Position numbers and translations under genes: made by a program. The notes beneath the pieces were generated by a model. The model was not told where the DNA came from, searched no databases, and worked only from the letters and a program-made list of their open reading frames with translations. 64,000 nt of DNA from Sceloporus undulatus (lineage: Eukaryota > Chordata > Lepidosauria > Squamata > Phrynosomatidae): positions 118,466,133 through 118,530,132 of the forward strand of contig NC_056527.1 of assembly GCF_019175285.1 (NCBI RefSeq). Direction: 5' to 3'. Positions 9,975 to 20,744 of the stretch are shown here, in pieces (the first letter of the stretch is position 1; each line of letters opens with the position of its first letter).

Positions 9975-10565
9975 CAAACTTTCGTCTTCCAAATGTTCTA
10001 GACTACAACTCCCAGAATTCCTGAGTATTGTCTAAACTGGCTGCAGCTTCTGGGAGCTGAAGCCCCAAAATCTAGAGAAATAAAGCTCAGGAACCATTGC
10101 TCTACATGCACCATGCACTCAGACCTACAAGGCTTGAAGGTAAAGAAACTGCCTGTTCTCTTGTCCACAGCACTGACGGCTGGGGATGATGGGCTTTGTA
10201 ATCTGACACTTACTGGGAGAGGAAGGAAACTCTCCTGGATGTCAACAAACAAGGCATCTCTTTTGTTTGGATCTCTCTGGGGGGGAGGGGATTTTGGAGT
10301 TCCCCCTTTTTGCACATGCTTTTGATGTTCTTTTGTAATGTACTGCACACTCCTCCACCTCATTTTGAACCTTCCCAAATTTAGTCCTCCAGATATTTTG
10401 GACTATTTGGGAATCCTTGCTTTAAACTTTCAGTGGCTCCCAAGCTTTGGTCCTCCAGATGTTGTGGACTCCAGTTTCCACAATCCCTGACTGTTGACCA
10501 AGCTGCCTGGGGCTTCTGGAAACTGAAGTCCAAAACACTTGGAGGAACAAAGTTTGGGAATCCTT
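9975..10565. repeat. Two fold-back repeats around unique sequence
   Basis: One palindromic unit lies at about 9975-10105 (AACTCCCAGAATTC with TTCTGGGAGCTGAAG). A second lies at about 10385-10565 (CCAAGCTTTGGTCCTCCAG with CTTGGAGGAACAAAGTTTGG). The second family recurs at 11015-11155 and 38705-38830. The stretch between them shows no exon. Confidence 0.55.
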
Positions 10566-11014
10566 GCATTAAAGAAAGGCAGCCGCAGCAACGCAATGCA
10601 CCCTTAAAGCAATTCTCTGGCCTTTGCCCCTGGTTCTTCTTGGTGAAGTACAGAAAGGGCAGCCTGCAAGCATGGACAATCCAGGCAAGATAGGAGCCTC
10701 CGCCGTGCAAGCGTGTTCACAACAGTGGGAGGGAGGTTGTTGCATGATTCCACATTTGATAGTCGGCGCATTTGCCTCCCCAAGGAGCACAAGGATTACA
10801 GATGCGGCGGAGGCGAAGTTTTGAACCTCCTCTTTGATGGCTGAGCCAAGAAGCTGAGATAAAAAGGCGCCTCGTCTTCTCTGCGGTTAAGAGGTGGGCC
10901 AGGCCCAGGCCCATCCTGGCATTCTCAGGGATTTTGAAAGCCTTGCAATGCTCCTCCGTGACCCAGAAGCAACCAGATCCCTTTCTCAAAGACCAGAGAT
11001 AAATGGATCCTCTA

Positions 11015-11155
11015 CCTCAATGGCTCCCCAACTTTGGCCCTCCAGATGTTTTGGACTTCAGCCCCCAGAAGCCCTAACCAGCTTGCCCTATAGTCAGAAA
11101 TTCTGGGGCCTGAAGTTCAAAACATCTGGAGGACCAAAGTTTGGGATCCACTGCA
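11015..11155. repeat. Fold-back repeat
   Basis: CCAACTTTGGCCCTCCAGATG faces CATCTGGAGGACCAAAGTTTGG across about 95 bp. It is the same family as 10385-10565. The sequence between 10566 and 11014 holds no recognised gene. Confidence 0.65.
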
Positions 11156-11456
11156 AAGTGAGGGTTCGTAGACAGGTACCGATTCACAATCTGTCGGCTG
11201 CAGGTCTACGGCGCATTTCCAAGAAAGAAAGAAATGGTTGTAGGTAGAAGGCACCAATATGATGCCAGTCCCTGGCATGCTGGAAAAATGAGAATGCCAG
11301 TTCCCTACATCAGGTAGCATGAGATGTTCTACTTTAATGGAAACGCAGGGGTTGGATTGGATGGCCTTTGGGGTTTCTTCCATGAATCTATGCATGCATC
11401 ACATGCGGCACCTCTGTAGGGCAGGAGTGCACATTTGAACCCTCAGCCCCACAAAG

Positions 11457-11752
11457 GAGTTTATCACACTGGGGTGAATTGAGGCATTCAAGAGAGATTA
11501 AAGCACATTTAAAGCATCCTGCAAATAAAGCTGAAATGGAAAGCTTATCACACATAATTGCGCAAATAAAGTGATATCCGAAATGCATTGTTGCTGAAAT
11601 CCCAAAAGTAAAATGTGCGTTAATGCTTCTTTGCGACCACTTTAATGATGGGTTTTGTGTGACGTTGTGCAAAATTGTTTCGTGTAATAAGGTGAGTTTT
11701 CCAGAATATTAATGGGATAAACTCCCGATCTCCTTCGTGTGATAAACTCCAT
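11457..11752. mobile_element. MITE with GGAGTTTATCACAC termini
   Basis: The left end is GGAGTTTATCACAC and the right end is GTGTGATAAACTCC, a 14-bp perfect terminal inverted repeat. Interior phrases (GAGAGATTAAAGC, AAAGCATCCTGCAAAT) match the shorter copy at 547-714. That copy lacks the middle, including the CACAATTGCGCAAATAAAGTG and AAAGTAAAATGTGCGTTAATGC segments. Confidence 0.72.
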
Positions 11753-11827
11753 AGTGTTGCCAGGTTTTCAAAACAGCCATAAGGCACTGTCAAAATTCAT
11801 GTCAGGAAGGATTAACCATCAGGAAGT

Positions 11828-12570
11828 ATCTGTTTGTTGTTGTTGTGTGCCTCCAAGTCAATCTTGACTTTGGCGAACCTCTCACTGGGTTTTCTTGCCA
11901 ATTTTCTTCAGAAGGGTTTTGCCATTGCCATTCTCTGAAGCCACTTGCTATGACATCTTGCACCAAAGCAGGATGAGCCCCCTTGGTCTGGGCCAAGCTG
12001 CCCAAAATGGGTACAACTCTAACCCTTGGGAGAGAGAAGGGGGGATAAAGAGCAGAGGCACACACACCCCAGAGATGCTGAGACCCTTGGGAATAAATTG
12101 TTATTGGTGTTGTTATTCATCTCCTGCCTTGTTCCAATTCTGGGATTCAAGGCAGCATTGTTGTTGCTGCTGTTACTGTTGTGTGCTTTCAATCATTTCC
12201 CACTTATGGTGACCCTAAGGCAAACACTAGAGAACCAGTGCAGTGGCTTGAGCATTGGACTACAACCCTGGAGACCAGGGTTCGATTCCCCACTCGGCCA
12301 TGGAGACCCACTGGGTGACCTTAGGTGAGTCACACACTCTCAGCCCCCAAAACCCCCATGATAGGGCTGCCTTAGGGGCACCATAACACAATAACAAGGT
12401 GAGCCTATTGTGAGTTTTTCTTGTCAAGATTTGTTCAGAGGCGATTTGCCATTGCCTCCCTCTGAGGCTGAGAGAGTGTGACTTGCCCAAGTAGGATTCC
12501 TGGCCAAATTGGGAATTGGAACTCGGTCTCCAGAGTTGTACTCCAACAAATCTACACCACTCTAGCTCTA
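11828..12570. mobile_element. SINE mosaic in both orientations
   Basis: A minus-strand 3' part lies at about 11828-11945 (GTGCCTCCAAGTCAATCTTGAC). A minus-strand tail lies at about 12160-12232. A plus-strand copy is at about 12233-12370, with GGGTTCGATTCCCCACTCGGCC. A minus-strand copy is at about 12395-12570, ending in GGAACTCGGTCTCCAGAG. All belong to the main tRNA-derived SINE. Opposed neighbouring copies such as these can form hairpins in transcripts. Confidence 0.6.
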
Positions 12571-12689
12571 TCTCAAGGCAACTTACAAAAGTTAAAACCT
12601 ATACAGCCTAAAAAGCAAACAGAAACCACACAGAAAGGTCTCCACTTGCCCAGGGAAGACTAGCAAAGAGGGTGGACATCTAACTTCTC

Positions 12690-12900
12690 TGGGGTCTAAT
12701 CCGAACTGCAGAATTAATGTGTTTTGACATTTCTAATGGCATAATTAATGCATTTTAAATTATAACTTTAGCTGCCATGGCCAAGTGCTACAGAATCCTG
12801 AGATTTGTACTAACTGCAAATCCCAGGACTCTACAGCATGGATCCATGGCAGTTAAAGCAGTGTCAAACTGCACTATTTTTTGCAGTGCAGATGAGACCC
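12690..12900. mobile_element. Diverged fold-back MITE
   Basis: CTGCAGAATTAATGTGTTTTGACA, AGCTGCCATGGC and AGAATCCTGAGATTTG on the left mirror CAAATCCCAGGACTCT, CCATGGCAGTTAAAG and GTCAAACTGCACTATTTTTTGC on the right. This is an old member of the window's most frequent palindromic MITE. Confidence 0.6.
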
Positions 12901-13674
12901 AGGAAGGGAGGCAGCCACAGAAAAGGCAGATGTACCTATGGGGATGGTGGGACATCCTGCGCATAGGGACAGGGAAGAAGTATAATGTGGGGGGGGGGGG
13001 GGGAGACGTGTTCCTGGATTCTCCAAGACACAGCCCCACATCCCCTCCACCCGCAGCTTCAGAGACAAGCAGGAAAGCTTGCCATGGGGGGAAGCTTTGT
13101 GGGGGGAAGCCCTGAATGCCCCACGTGGGGCCAGCCAAAGAAGAAGCCACAATAGAGGAATTCAATTAATGTGTTATATGCTCCAGTGCGCCTCCACAGC
13201 CTTGGGAGAGACCTGACCTCCAAGGAGGAGGGGAATTGCAAGAAAGTGAGCAAAAAGTGGAGACTTGTGGGGAGGGGGGTGCAGAGATGGGGGAGCAAGG
13301 TGGGTTTTGCAGTCTACCTTTGTGGGGGGGGGGGTTGTGGGTGAGTGTCGCACTTGCTTTGTGCAACTTCTGCTTTTTAAAAGGGGCCTCCCAGTGCAGG
13401 TGAGCAACATCTTCCTCCAAATTCCTTGACTGCCCCCCCTTCCTTGTTGTGCAGGTTTTTCTTTTTTTAGGGGGGAGCAGTTGTGGAATTTGGAGAGAGA
13501 GAGAGAACCAGGAGGGGAAAGCCATTTTTATCTCTCTCTCTTTCAGACCCTTCCGTTCTTAATCCCTTTTCAATGAGATTCCCTCACTCCAGCTGGGGAT
13601 GAATGAGTGAGTAAGAGGGGAAATAAAAGAGAAGGTTGATACAGAGAGAAGTGGGGGGATGGATGGATTGAGGG

Positions 13675-13708
13675 GAAGGAAGGAAGGAAGGAAGGAAGGA
13701 AGGAAGGA
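13675..13708. repeat. GGAA microsatellite
   Basis: About eight GGAA units in a purine-rich context. It is nearly identical in motif to the repeat at 13893-13960, only ~200 bp away. Confidence 0.9.
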
Positions 13709-13892
13709 CTCCCCAAAAGAGGAAGGCACATGCTCTAATTCCAAGAAGGATCTGGGTCCTGAGATTAGCTGGGTGTCAATGAGGGACAGGATTCCCAAAA
13801 TGTATGGCCCCCAAGAAAATGAAGCATGCAGGATTCCTGGGTTCCCTGGTCAGAGGACAGATTTGGGGGAGATACTCCATTTGTGTGTATAT

Positions 13893-13960
13893 GAAAGAGA
13901 GAAAGAGAAAGAAAGAAAGAAAGAAAGGAAGGAAGGAAGGAAGGAAGGAAGGAAGGAAGG
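13893..13960. repeat. GAAA/GGAA compound microsatellite
   Basis: GA, then GAAA, then about ten GGAA units, all on one strand. GGAA tracts bind ETS factors in other systems; no such role is implied here. Confidence 0.9.
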
Positions 13961-14394
13961 GGTTGGAGTTTGTGGAGAGCCAGTTTATCTAATGAAGATC
14001 CTAGCCACAATTTGATGCTAATTTGATGCCCACAGAAAATGGTTCCTGGTTTACACAAATCAAATCCAGCAGGTCCTTGACTTCACTCTCCCTTTTACAA
14101 ATCCACACATACACCCATCAACCATACAACTAGCACAGGCAGGGATGTGCAGACAGGCTGACTACTAGGCCATGCTTGTGACCACTAGGTCACATCACTG
14201 ACTACCTGAGCATGCTACTACATCTCTATTTCTTCATCTTCCAATCCTCCTCTTGCTTTCACAGCCCACCAAGTCTTCCTGAGTTACTGACTGGAGTGTG
14301 GGACCATCAAAGGTTCAGATGCTCTCCAAGTGAGGTTTCATTGGGTGATAATATGACATGTTGTCATCCTCATCATCCTCATCCAATTCATTTA

Positions 14395-14815
14395 CAGTCG
14401 GCCTCCCGTATCCACAGAGTCTTTAACCATGGATTCAACCACCCATGGCTTAAAAATATTCCAAAAAGATATACATTCCAAAAGGAAATAGTTGTAAACC
14501 ACTTAGAGATAGACTACTTAGTGCTGTATGCAGCGGTATATATAAATGAAGCTGCTATTGCTCTTTGCCATTTGATATGCCACACTCTCTCAGCCTCAGA
14601 GGATGGCAATTGCAAACCCCCTCGGAAGAAACTCACCAAGAAAATCCTGTGATATGTTCACCGCATTCGGGTCGCCATAAAGTTGAAACGGCTTGTACAA
14701 CACAACACACAGATAAGAGACACCATTTTACTATGCCATTGTATCTAATGAGACTTGAGCATCCATGGATTTTGGTATCCATGGAGGCCCTGGAACTGAA
14801 CCCCAGGGCCCACTG
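14395..14815. mobile_element. Tigger-like DNA transposon remnant with nested SINE
   Basis: The left end CAGTCGGCCTCCCGTATCCAC and the right end CCCAGGGCCCACTG are preceded and followed by TA, the expected target of Tc1/mariner elements. The Tigger-type phrases CCATGGATTCAACCACCC and TTGAGCATCCATGGATTTTGG flank the middle. A 3' SINE part (about 14570-14715, CACTCTCTCAGCCTCAGAGG...CGGCTTGTACAACACAAC) is inserted inside. No transposase frame remains. Confidence 0.6.
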
Positions 14816-15842
14816 TATATCCCATCTTCCCCTCAATGTTGGGACACAAAACAGCTTACAACAGTTAAAAATAACTAAACTGACCACACTCTGCACCCAT
14901 CTTCTTGCAATCTAGTAGAAAACACCTTTGGAAGTAAGTCAGCTATGGTTTGGAGGGGCATAATTTTGACTGCTTTGGGGGGGATGCCAATTCTGCTCTA
15001 CCCCCTCAACTCCCCACTATTTCCAGGGGACCCAGATGTTTTGGTCACCAGTGTTCCCTTCCTTATCCTAACTCACTCAAATCCCCCATGAAAAGTGTCC
15101 CTCTCTTCTTTTGTGCCATTAAACAACTGGATTCCATGTTCCTCCCCAACCCAGAAAACTTAGGGGTCCTGGTTCCCCACTTCTTCTTTTAGGATGGGGA
15201 TGTATTCCCTCCTTTTCTCCCAGAAAACTCAGGTGAGTCTCCCGCCAAACCTTCCCAGCATCTTTCCTTCCAGGCCCCCCAAGTTTGCAATTGGCCTTTG
15301 CAAAGCTGGGTTTTGAAAAAAGGCCGGGGAAAGAGAAAGTGAGAAATAGATTGTATTTGAAAAGAAAAGGCAGATGATGCTTAACTTCAGTCTCCTGGGA
15401 TGCTATTTGAGGTTGAGGGGGGAAATGATGGATGAGGAGGAGGAGAAGGGAGGAAGGGGGATCGAAAGGTGGAGGAATAAAAGGCGAGGAATTTGGAGAT
15501 GAAAGGCAATTGCAAATCGTTCAGAGGAGGGGGAAAAAGGGGGGGACCCCAATGTTGGAAGACAAATAAAGGCAAGGGGGGGGGAATTGATTCCTTCTTT
15601 GGAGTGCTTGGTTGCCAGGATCAATGGGGGATTCACAACACTTTGAACGGAGCCTTTTAAAATAGATCAGATCCATGCTGGGAAAGGGGAGCAAGGAACC
15701 AAAGAAAGAACTTGGGGAAAAGAGAGCCTTCCCTACTTCATGGCTCCAAACTCAACATCTCTTCTGCCCCATGGCAGAGGAAGGTGGGCTTCCCCAAATT
15801 TGCATCCCCTCAAATGTCTTCCTAGAGTCTCAAGGGAGCTAA
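14816..15842. other. Intergenic sequence, no gene recognised
   Basis: The first ~90 bp is repeat tail. The rest (about 14900-15840) has no exon or clear repeat. It is rich in short G and C runs, for example GGGGGGGGG near 15578. Confidence 0.4.
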
Positions 15843-16020
15843 GGCTGCATTCACACATATGGAAATAACCCAGTTTGACACCACTTTCTTTAACTGTCCT
15901 GGCTCAATGCTATGGGATTCTGGAAATTGGAGTTTGTTAAACTTCCAGAATCCCATAGCATTGAGCCAGGACAGTTAAAGTGGTGTCAAACTTGGTTATT
16001 TCTGCAGTGTGGATGCAGCC
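15843..16020. mobile_element. Fold-back MITE with 36-bp perfect inner arms
   Basis: The ends are GGCTGCATTCACAC and GTGTGGATGCAGCC. The inner arms at 15890-15925 and 15943-15978 are perfect 36-bp inverted copies around a 17-nt loop. The element sits about 200 bp from the Eph-like exon, inside the putative first intron. It is the least diverged member of the palindromic MITE family here. Confidence 0.8.
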
Positions 16021-16214
16021 TAGATGTGCCCCAAAACTTCCACATCCCCTGCAGCAACAACAAACACCCAAGTCTGAAGGAACCCAGGAATCCTGAGTTC
16101 AACGCCAGGCGAGGGTCTGGTGTGGGTGGTCTTTTTAGGGGGCAGATCCAAGCCCTGGATCCCCACAGACCCCCTGAGTGGAGACCCCTGCACCCAATGC
16201 CCCTCTTGCCTCAC

Positions 16215-16269
16215 CTTCAAGGGCCAGGGCTGCTAGGGGTAGCCAGAAGCAAAGAAGCCAAGCCTCCAT
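16215..16269 (-). CDS. EPHB4: EPHB4-like first coding exon (signal peptide)
   Basis: The minus-strand ATG at 16269-16267 opens MEAWLLCFWLPLAALALE followed by one G, then a consensus donor GTGAGG at 16214-16209. The peptide is a classic signal sequence: short N-region, Trp/Leu-rich core, small residues before Glu. Eph receptor genes put only the signal peptide in exon 1 and split in phase 1 after Leu/Met-Glu. Human EPHB4 as I recall it begins MELRVLLCWASLAAALEE, the closest fit in length, residues and phase. EPHB4 is a receptor tyrosine kinase for ephrin-B2 in vessel patterning. Later exons, which would lie to the left, were not found, so intron 1 would exceed 16 kb. Another secreted or membrane protein cannot be excluded. 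Confidence 0.5.
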
Positions 16270-16880
16270 GGCACCGGGGTCGGTGGGCACTCCAGAGTCG
16301 TTCCTCCTTGGCAGGGCTGTCGCTGGGTGGTGGTGATGGAAGGGGCAGCGGGGGTCCTCAGCCCCAGAGATGCTGATGCTGGTGGTGGTGGTCCTCTGGG
16401 GCCAGACAAGCTTAATCCCCAAAGCCCAGGCAGGGTCATGAAAGAAAAATTCAAATTAATCCCAAGAACAGGAGAATGTCATCTGGCAGCTGCTGGAGCA
16501 ACAGACCGAGAGAGACGGAGATCTGCCCCCCCCTTGGAACAAAAATATGATGATTATTAATATGATGATGATGATGACTCCAAAGGCAGTCCTTGCGCAG
16601 GAGGAGGGAGGGGGATAGATCCCAATTAACTGCAGGCAGCCCACCGCCTGTTCCTCCTTCGCCCTTGTCTTCTCCCTCTGTTTGGGCTAAAAAAAGAACA
16701 GAAGGGGGGCACGACGCTCCATAAAAGTTTTTAAGCCAACCCCCCTTTTCTCAAAAATGAGTCTTTTTCCTTTTGAAAAAAGAAAATGCAGACAAACAAA
16801 AAAAAAGGGGGGGGGGGGAGCCAAACCTTTGGAGGAAAACAATCCTTTTAAAAACAGTCCAGACCACCCAAACTTCTTCT

Positions 16881-16916
<36 letters not shown>

Positions 16917-17660
16917 AAAAGGGGGGTGTCCTCTTTCCTTGAAGTGGGGTGGTTTTCCTTTAGACACAAAAGTGGTCCCAGTTTGGATCCAGCTCCGTCT
17001 TGCGAAGAAGTCCCTGAAGGAGGAGAAAAAGACACACGTCCAAAAGTCAGACCTTGATTTGAAAATATAGCTAAGATTCCAAAAAGTATACCCTCTTTTA
17101 AGATGGAGAAAAGAGAAGGAAGAGCAAGAGGAGGGCTAAGTCCCTGGGCAACTTTGCTTCTGTGGGATTTTGGGGGGCTGGAAGGGAGCCTGAGAGGCAG
17201 CCCAAGGCAGGCAATGACGCCAGAGGAAAGCCATCCCTCTCTTTCTGTCCCAGGACCAGACAAAGGAGCCCAACAGCAGAACCTCCCCCTTGACTCCAAA
17301 ACTCCCATTTACAAAGAAGAATGAAAAGACATCCATGAGGAGCTGCTGGGCACCTTTCCTCCTCCTGGTCTCCTTCTCCTTCTCCTTCTTCCTCTTCTTG
17401 TTCTTGGAAACCAGAAAGTCCTGCTTGGCAGAATGTCTCTCTCTCTCTCTGGAGGAGTCTGGACAAAGGAGCAGCCTCTCTCCCCCAAAAACCTGCAAAG
17501 TGGGGAAGAGAGAGAAAGAGAAAGAGGGAAAGGGAGAAGAAGGGGGAAGCCAAGGCCTCTCTGGGGGGGGGGGGGGGGGGGTTTGAACCAAAGAAAGAAA
17601 GAAAGAAGGGAGGACCAGAGGAAAGGAGGAGGAGGGGGGAGAAGTGGATCCGGGTTAAAA
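16270..17660 (-). promoter_or_regulatory. Upstream/5' UTR region of the Eph-like exon
   Basis: The sequence immediately upstream of the ATG on the minus strand is unique and not recognisably repetitive. It includes CAG and purine-rich tracts (16873-16914, 17490-17640) and an 18-base G run on the plus strand at 17564-17581. No TATA box at a sensible spacing was identified. Long open frames on both strands here are compositional. The transcription start cannot be placed from sequence alone. Confidence 0.35.
16873..16914. repeat. TTC/CTG trinucleotide repeat
   Basis: Four to five TTC units pass directly into about nine CTG units, which read as CAG on the minus strand. The tract is about 600 bp upstream of the Eph-like ATG and on its template side reads as a purine-rich GAA/CAG block. 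It may lie in a 5' UTR or promoter. Confidence 0.85.
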
Positions 17661-17665
17661 GGGGG

Positions 17666-17718
17666 TTTTGGGGAGTCCAGGAGTGCCACTTTTAGTGGCA
17701 CTCCTGGACTCCCCAAAA
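17666..17718. repeat. Perfect 25-bp hairpin with TTT loop
   Basis: The left arm 17666-17690 (TTTTGGGGAGTCCAGGAGTG...) is an exact inverted copy of 17694-17718, with only three T between them. No flanking terminal repeats or tail were recognised. A perfect short-loop palindrome is either young or maintained, or reflects a local assembly fold-back. Confidence 0.85.
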
Positions 17719-17939
17719 AGCTCCCCTAACTTCTTAAAACCCCTTCTCCCCCCCAAAAAAAATTGGAACATAATTTTGTACCTTTTCTGGAGGGAAGGAA
17801 AAGCCCTTGGCAAGTTGGCAGTGAGGCCAGACCACCTCTTGGCACCCTCCCCCATTCCTCTGCACCCCTCCCCCCCAAAAAAAATCTCAGTTCTGGGGGG
17901 CCCCTCCAAAGGAAGGGAGAAGGAAAGATTCCCCCCCCC

Positions 17940-18662
17940 CAAATCTTTGATAATAATAATAACAGTAATAATCATACAAAACTGCCACCTGCTCTGAAGG
18001 AAGAAGAGAGGAAAAAGCAGGAGCAATACTTTGGGGAGGTTGCTGGGGAAGGGTTTTTGCCCCAATCCCCCAACACTTTTCCAAAGGATTTGCGAGAGCA
18101 AAGGTTTCATTGTTCCTGAAAACAATTAACACACACACACACCCTGGAGAGAAAGCAACGTTGGAAACTGGAGGGAAGGACCTTTCTATCTCCCTCCCCC
18201 TTGCAGATATGATAGATAGATAGATAGATAGAGAGACGAGAGAGGAGAGAGAGAGAGAGAGAGAGAGATTTCCCCCTTGCAAAGATATATGTGTATCTTT
18301 TCCCCTTGCAAAGCATATACGTATATGTATCTTCTTTTCAAATTATATACATATATTTCCTCCTTTCAAATATACATGTATCTTCCTCTTTGCACTATAT
18401 ATATATATATATGTATGTCTTGCCCCCTTGCAAATATATACTATGTGTGTGTGTGTGTGTACATCTTCACCTTGCATTTGTATATACATGTATGTATGTG
18501 TGATATGTGTGTTTCCTCCTTCAATATATTACACACACACACACCCCTTGTAATATATACATATACACGCAGCTTTCCCCTGTGTGTGTGTGTGTGTGTG
18601 TGTTGTGTGTGTGTGTGGTATATATATATATATATATCCCTCTAAATATATCTTTTCTCCTT

Positions 18663-18700
<38 letters not shown>

Positions 18701-18720
18701 CTTCTGGGTGCATCTATACT
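17940..18720. repeat. Compound microsatellite block with recurring spacer
   Basis: It contains GATA (18208-18231), GA (18250-18268), TA (18398-18412), GT (about 18445-18460 and 18581-18617), TA (18619-18638) and AC (18531-18544, 18666-18697) runs. They are separated by a recurring spacer, CCCCTTGCAAA or CTCCTTGCAAA, near 18200, 18274, 18301, 18425 and 18655. The recurring spacer shows an old tandem array whose variable parts became different dinucleotide runs. Confidence 0.8.
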
Positions 18721-19030
18721 GTTGAAATATTCAGCTTGGACACCACTTTACCTGCTCTTGTTTCAATCCTATTGAATCCTGGGATTTGTAGTTTTACAAG
18801 GCCTTTAGCTTTCTCTGGGTGAATCTACACTGTAGAAATAATGCAGTTTGACACTACTTTAGGGGATGTAATTCCACCCTATGTAGTTTTGCAAGGTCTT
18901 TGTAGCCTTCTCTGCCAAAAGGGGCCGGTGCCTCACCAAACTACAAATCCCAGGATTCCATAGGATGGAACCATGGCAGTTAAAGTGGTATCAAACTGCG
19001 TTATTTCCAAAACTGTAGATGCATCTGTAG
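18706..19030. mobile_element. Fold-back MITE copies, one partial and one complete
   Basis: A left half (about 18708-18815, GGGATTTGTAGTTTTACAAGGC) is followed by a full palindrome (about 18822-19028). That palindrome has GTAGAAATAATGCAGTTTGACA on the left and TATCAAACTGCGTTATTTCC on the right. The two copies lie in direct order. Confidence 0.65.
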
Positions 19031-19257
19031 CGACTGTTCTTCTTGCCACAGCTGGGGAAACGTCAATTCCTAAAGGAAGGATGGGGAAGGAATGATGATT
19101 TGCCCAAGGCCAAGCCAAAAATCAGTGGCAGAGGTGCAACTCAAACCCAGGTCTTCCAAATCAAAGGCCAACCTGGATATCCTAGAACCGCACACCCTCA
19201 GCACAAGTAGAGAGCCTTCCTATTTTTATAAGGCTGGAAAAGGAAACAAACAGCCAA

Positions 19258-19425
19258 AGCACACTGCAAAAATAATCCAGTTTGACACCACTTTAACTGG
19301 CCTGGGTCAGTGCTAGGGAATCGAGAGCTCTCTGACAGAGAAGAAGGCTAAAACTACAATTCCCAGAATTCGCTAGCACTGAGCCAGGGCAGTTAAAGTG
19401 GTCTCTGCAGTGTGTCTTGGAAATT
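19258..19425. mobile_element. Fold-back MITE
   Basis: CACACTGCAAAAATAATCCAG, AACTGGCCTGGGTCAGTGC and AGAGCTCTCTGACAG form the left arm. GCACTGAGCCAGGGCAGTTAAAG and CTCTGCAGTGTG form the right arm. Same family as 22435-22635. Confidence 0.7.
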
Positions 19426-19624
19426 TCCATTTCTATTTGAGCTATTGTGAAATGCATGGCCTCCAAGTATCCCAGTTTAGGGAGGACACCCCCGATTCCT
19501 CCTCAGCTGTCCCCCCTTTTCCAGCAGCTTTTAAAAGATTCCAGATTGCCTCTCCTCCTCCTTCTCCGCTTTCCCCCTTGGTCCACTTCGACTGTTCCAA
19601 ACCCAGTTCAGCAACAAGGACAAG

Positions 19625-20110
19625 AGGAGACGGGGTGAGGGTGACCAGGTGTCCTCTTTTTCCAGGACACACCCTACATCTCAAACTTTGGTCCCAGAGG
19701 AATGTTAAAATGTCCTCCATTTTGAGCATGACTAAAAAGCATTCATTTATATTTGTGTTGTGTGCCTTCCAAGTTGTTTCCGACTTATGGCGACCCTAAG
19801 GCAAACCTATCCTGGGGTTTTCCTGGCAAGGTTTGTTCAGAGGAGGTTTGCTTCCACTGCTTCCTCTGAGGCTGAGAGAGTGTGATTTGCCTAGTGGGTT
19901 TCATGGCTGAGCTGTGAACTGAACCCAGGTCTCCAGAGTCGCAGTCCAACACTCAAACCACGCTGGTTCTTACATTTCCATGGCTGTATTTTTATATTTC
20001 CATGGGTGTTTTCACCTGTTCTTTGGTCACGTCCTCCATTTTTCTCGAATGTTGTCCATTTGGTGGTGGCGTTGTCCTCCTTTGCAGTTATGACATCTGG
20101 TCGCCTTGGA
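19625..20110. mobile_element. 'GACCAGGTG' fold-back repeat with nested SINE
   Basis: The left end is GGGTGACCAGGTGTCCTC and the right end is ATGACATCTGGTCGCC. At about 19752-19970 a minus-strand tRNA-derived SINE has inserted (CTTCCAAGTTGTTTCCGAC tail to ACTGAACCCAGGTCTCCAG head). The element resumes as TTACATTTCC, so the SINE is younger than the fold-back element. Confidence 0.65.
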
Positions 20111-20744
20111 CAAAGTGGAATCCTGTCCTTCCCAGTCAGCTCAGGCCAAAGCAAACTGCTGCAGCTGCTCCTAGTTTGTGGGTTCTTCCTTATTATATAA
20201 GGAAGGCACACAACACAAGTTTTCTCCATCTTGGCTGCACTTAGGTGTAGCTTGGCCACACGTGTCCTATGTTTCATCTGTGCAATGTTGGAGGGCATGC
20301 ATGCACACAGAAACCCACTGGGCCACATGGTACCTAAACACAAACACACACACATGGTCAACATTATGTGCCAATTTAGAAAGCTGTGCATTGCAAGGCC
20401 AGGAAACTGGTACAGTGTCACACTTGGAAGGCAGTGAGGGAAAGACATTGAGGAGGCTGGGATAATGGGGAGCCAAAAGGGTCGGAGGAGTGGATGTGTG
20501 TGTCCAAACGGAGGATTCGGAGGCGTCATCCGAACCCAGCTCCTGACCCGGGAGAGGCTGAGTTTCCTGCTGCTTTCCTGCTTGGCTCCAGCCGTCCTGA
20601 ATGAAACAATCCCCTGCCCTTTCCTCTCTGGCCGGAGACATCACAATCACACGGGGAAGATGAGGCCGGAAAAGTGCGAGTGTGTGTTTGTGTGGCACAC
20701 ATACACACAGAGAGAAATGGGGTGGGTGTCTACAGGGATAATAT
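20111..20744. other. Intergenic sequence, no gene recognised
   Basis: No exon is supported. A 212-codon minus-strand open frame covers part of it but has no family resemblance or splice sites. It extends across the neighbouring SINE, which argues against a gene. Confidence 0.45.

Larger units (their letters stand above)
12901..14392. other. Low-complexity, purine-rich intergenic stretch
   Basis: No exon is supported. The stretch carries a G run near 12989-13003, another near 13325-13334, and two purine microsatellites described separately. Long minus-strand open frames here only reflect the C/T-rich complement. Confidence 0.45.

Noticed and set aside
16751-17591. Long overlapping frames on both strands upstream of the Eph-like exon
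   Set aside because: They arise from purine/pyrimidine-rich and CTG-repeat sequence; none has a protein-like composition.
19891-20529. 212-codon minus-strand open frame
   Set aside because: It runs through a SINE and has no domain-like sequence.
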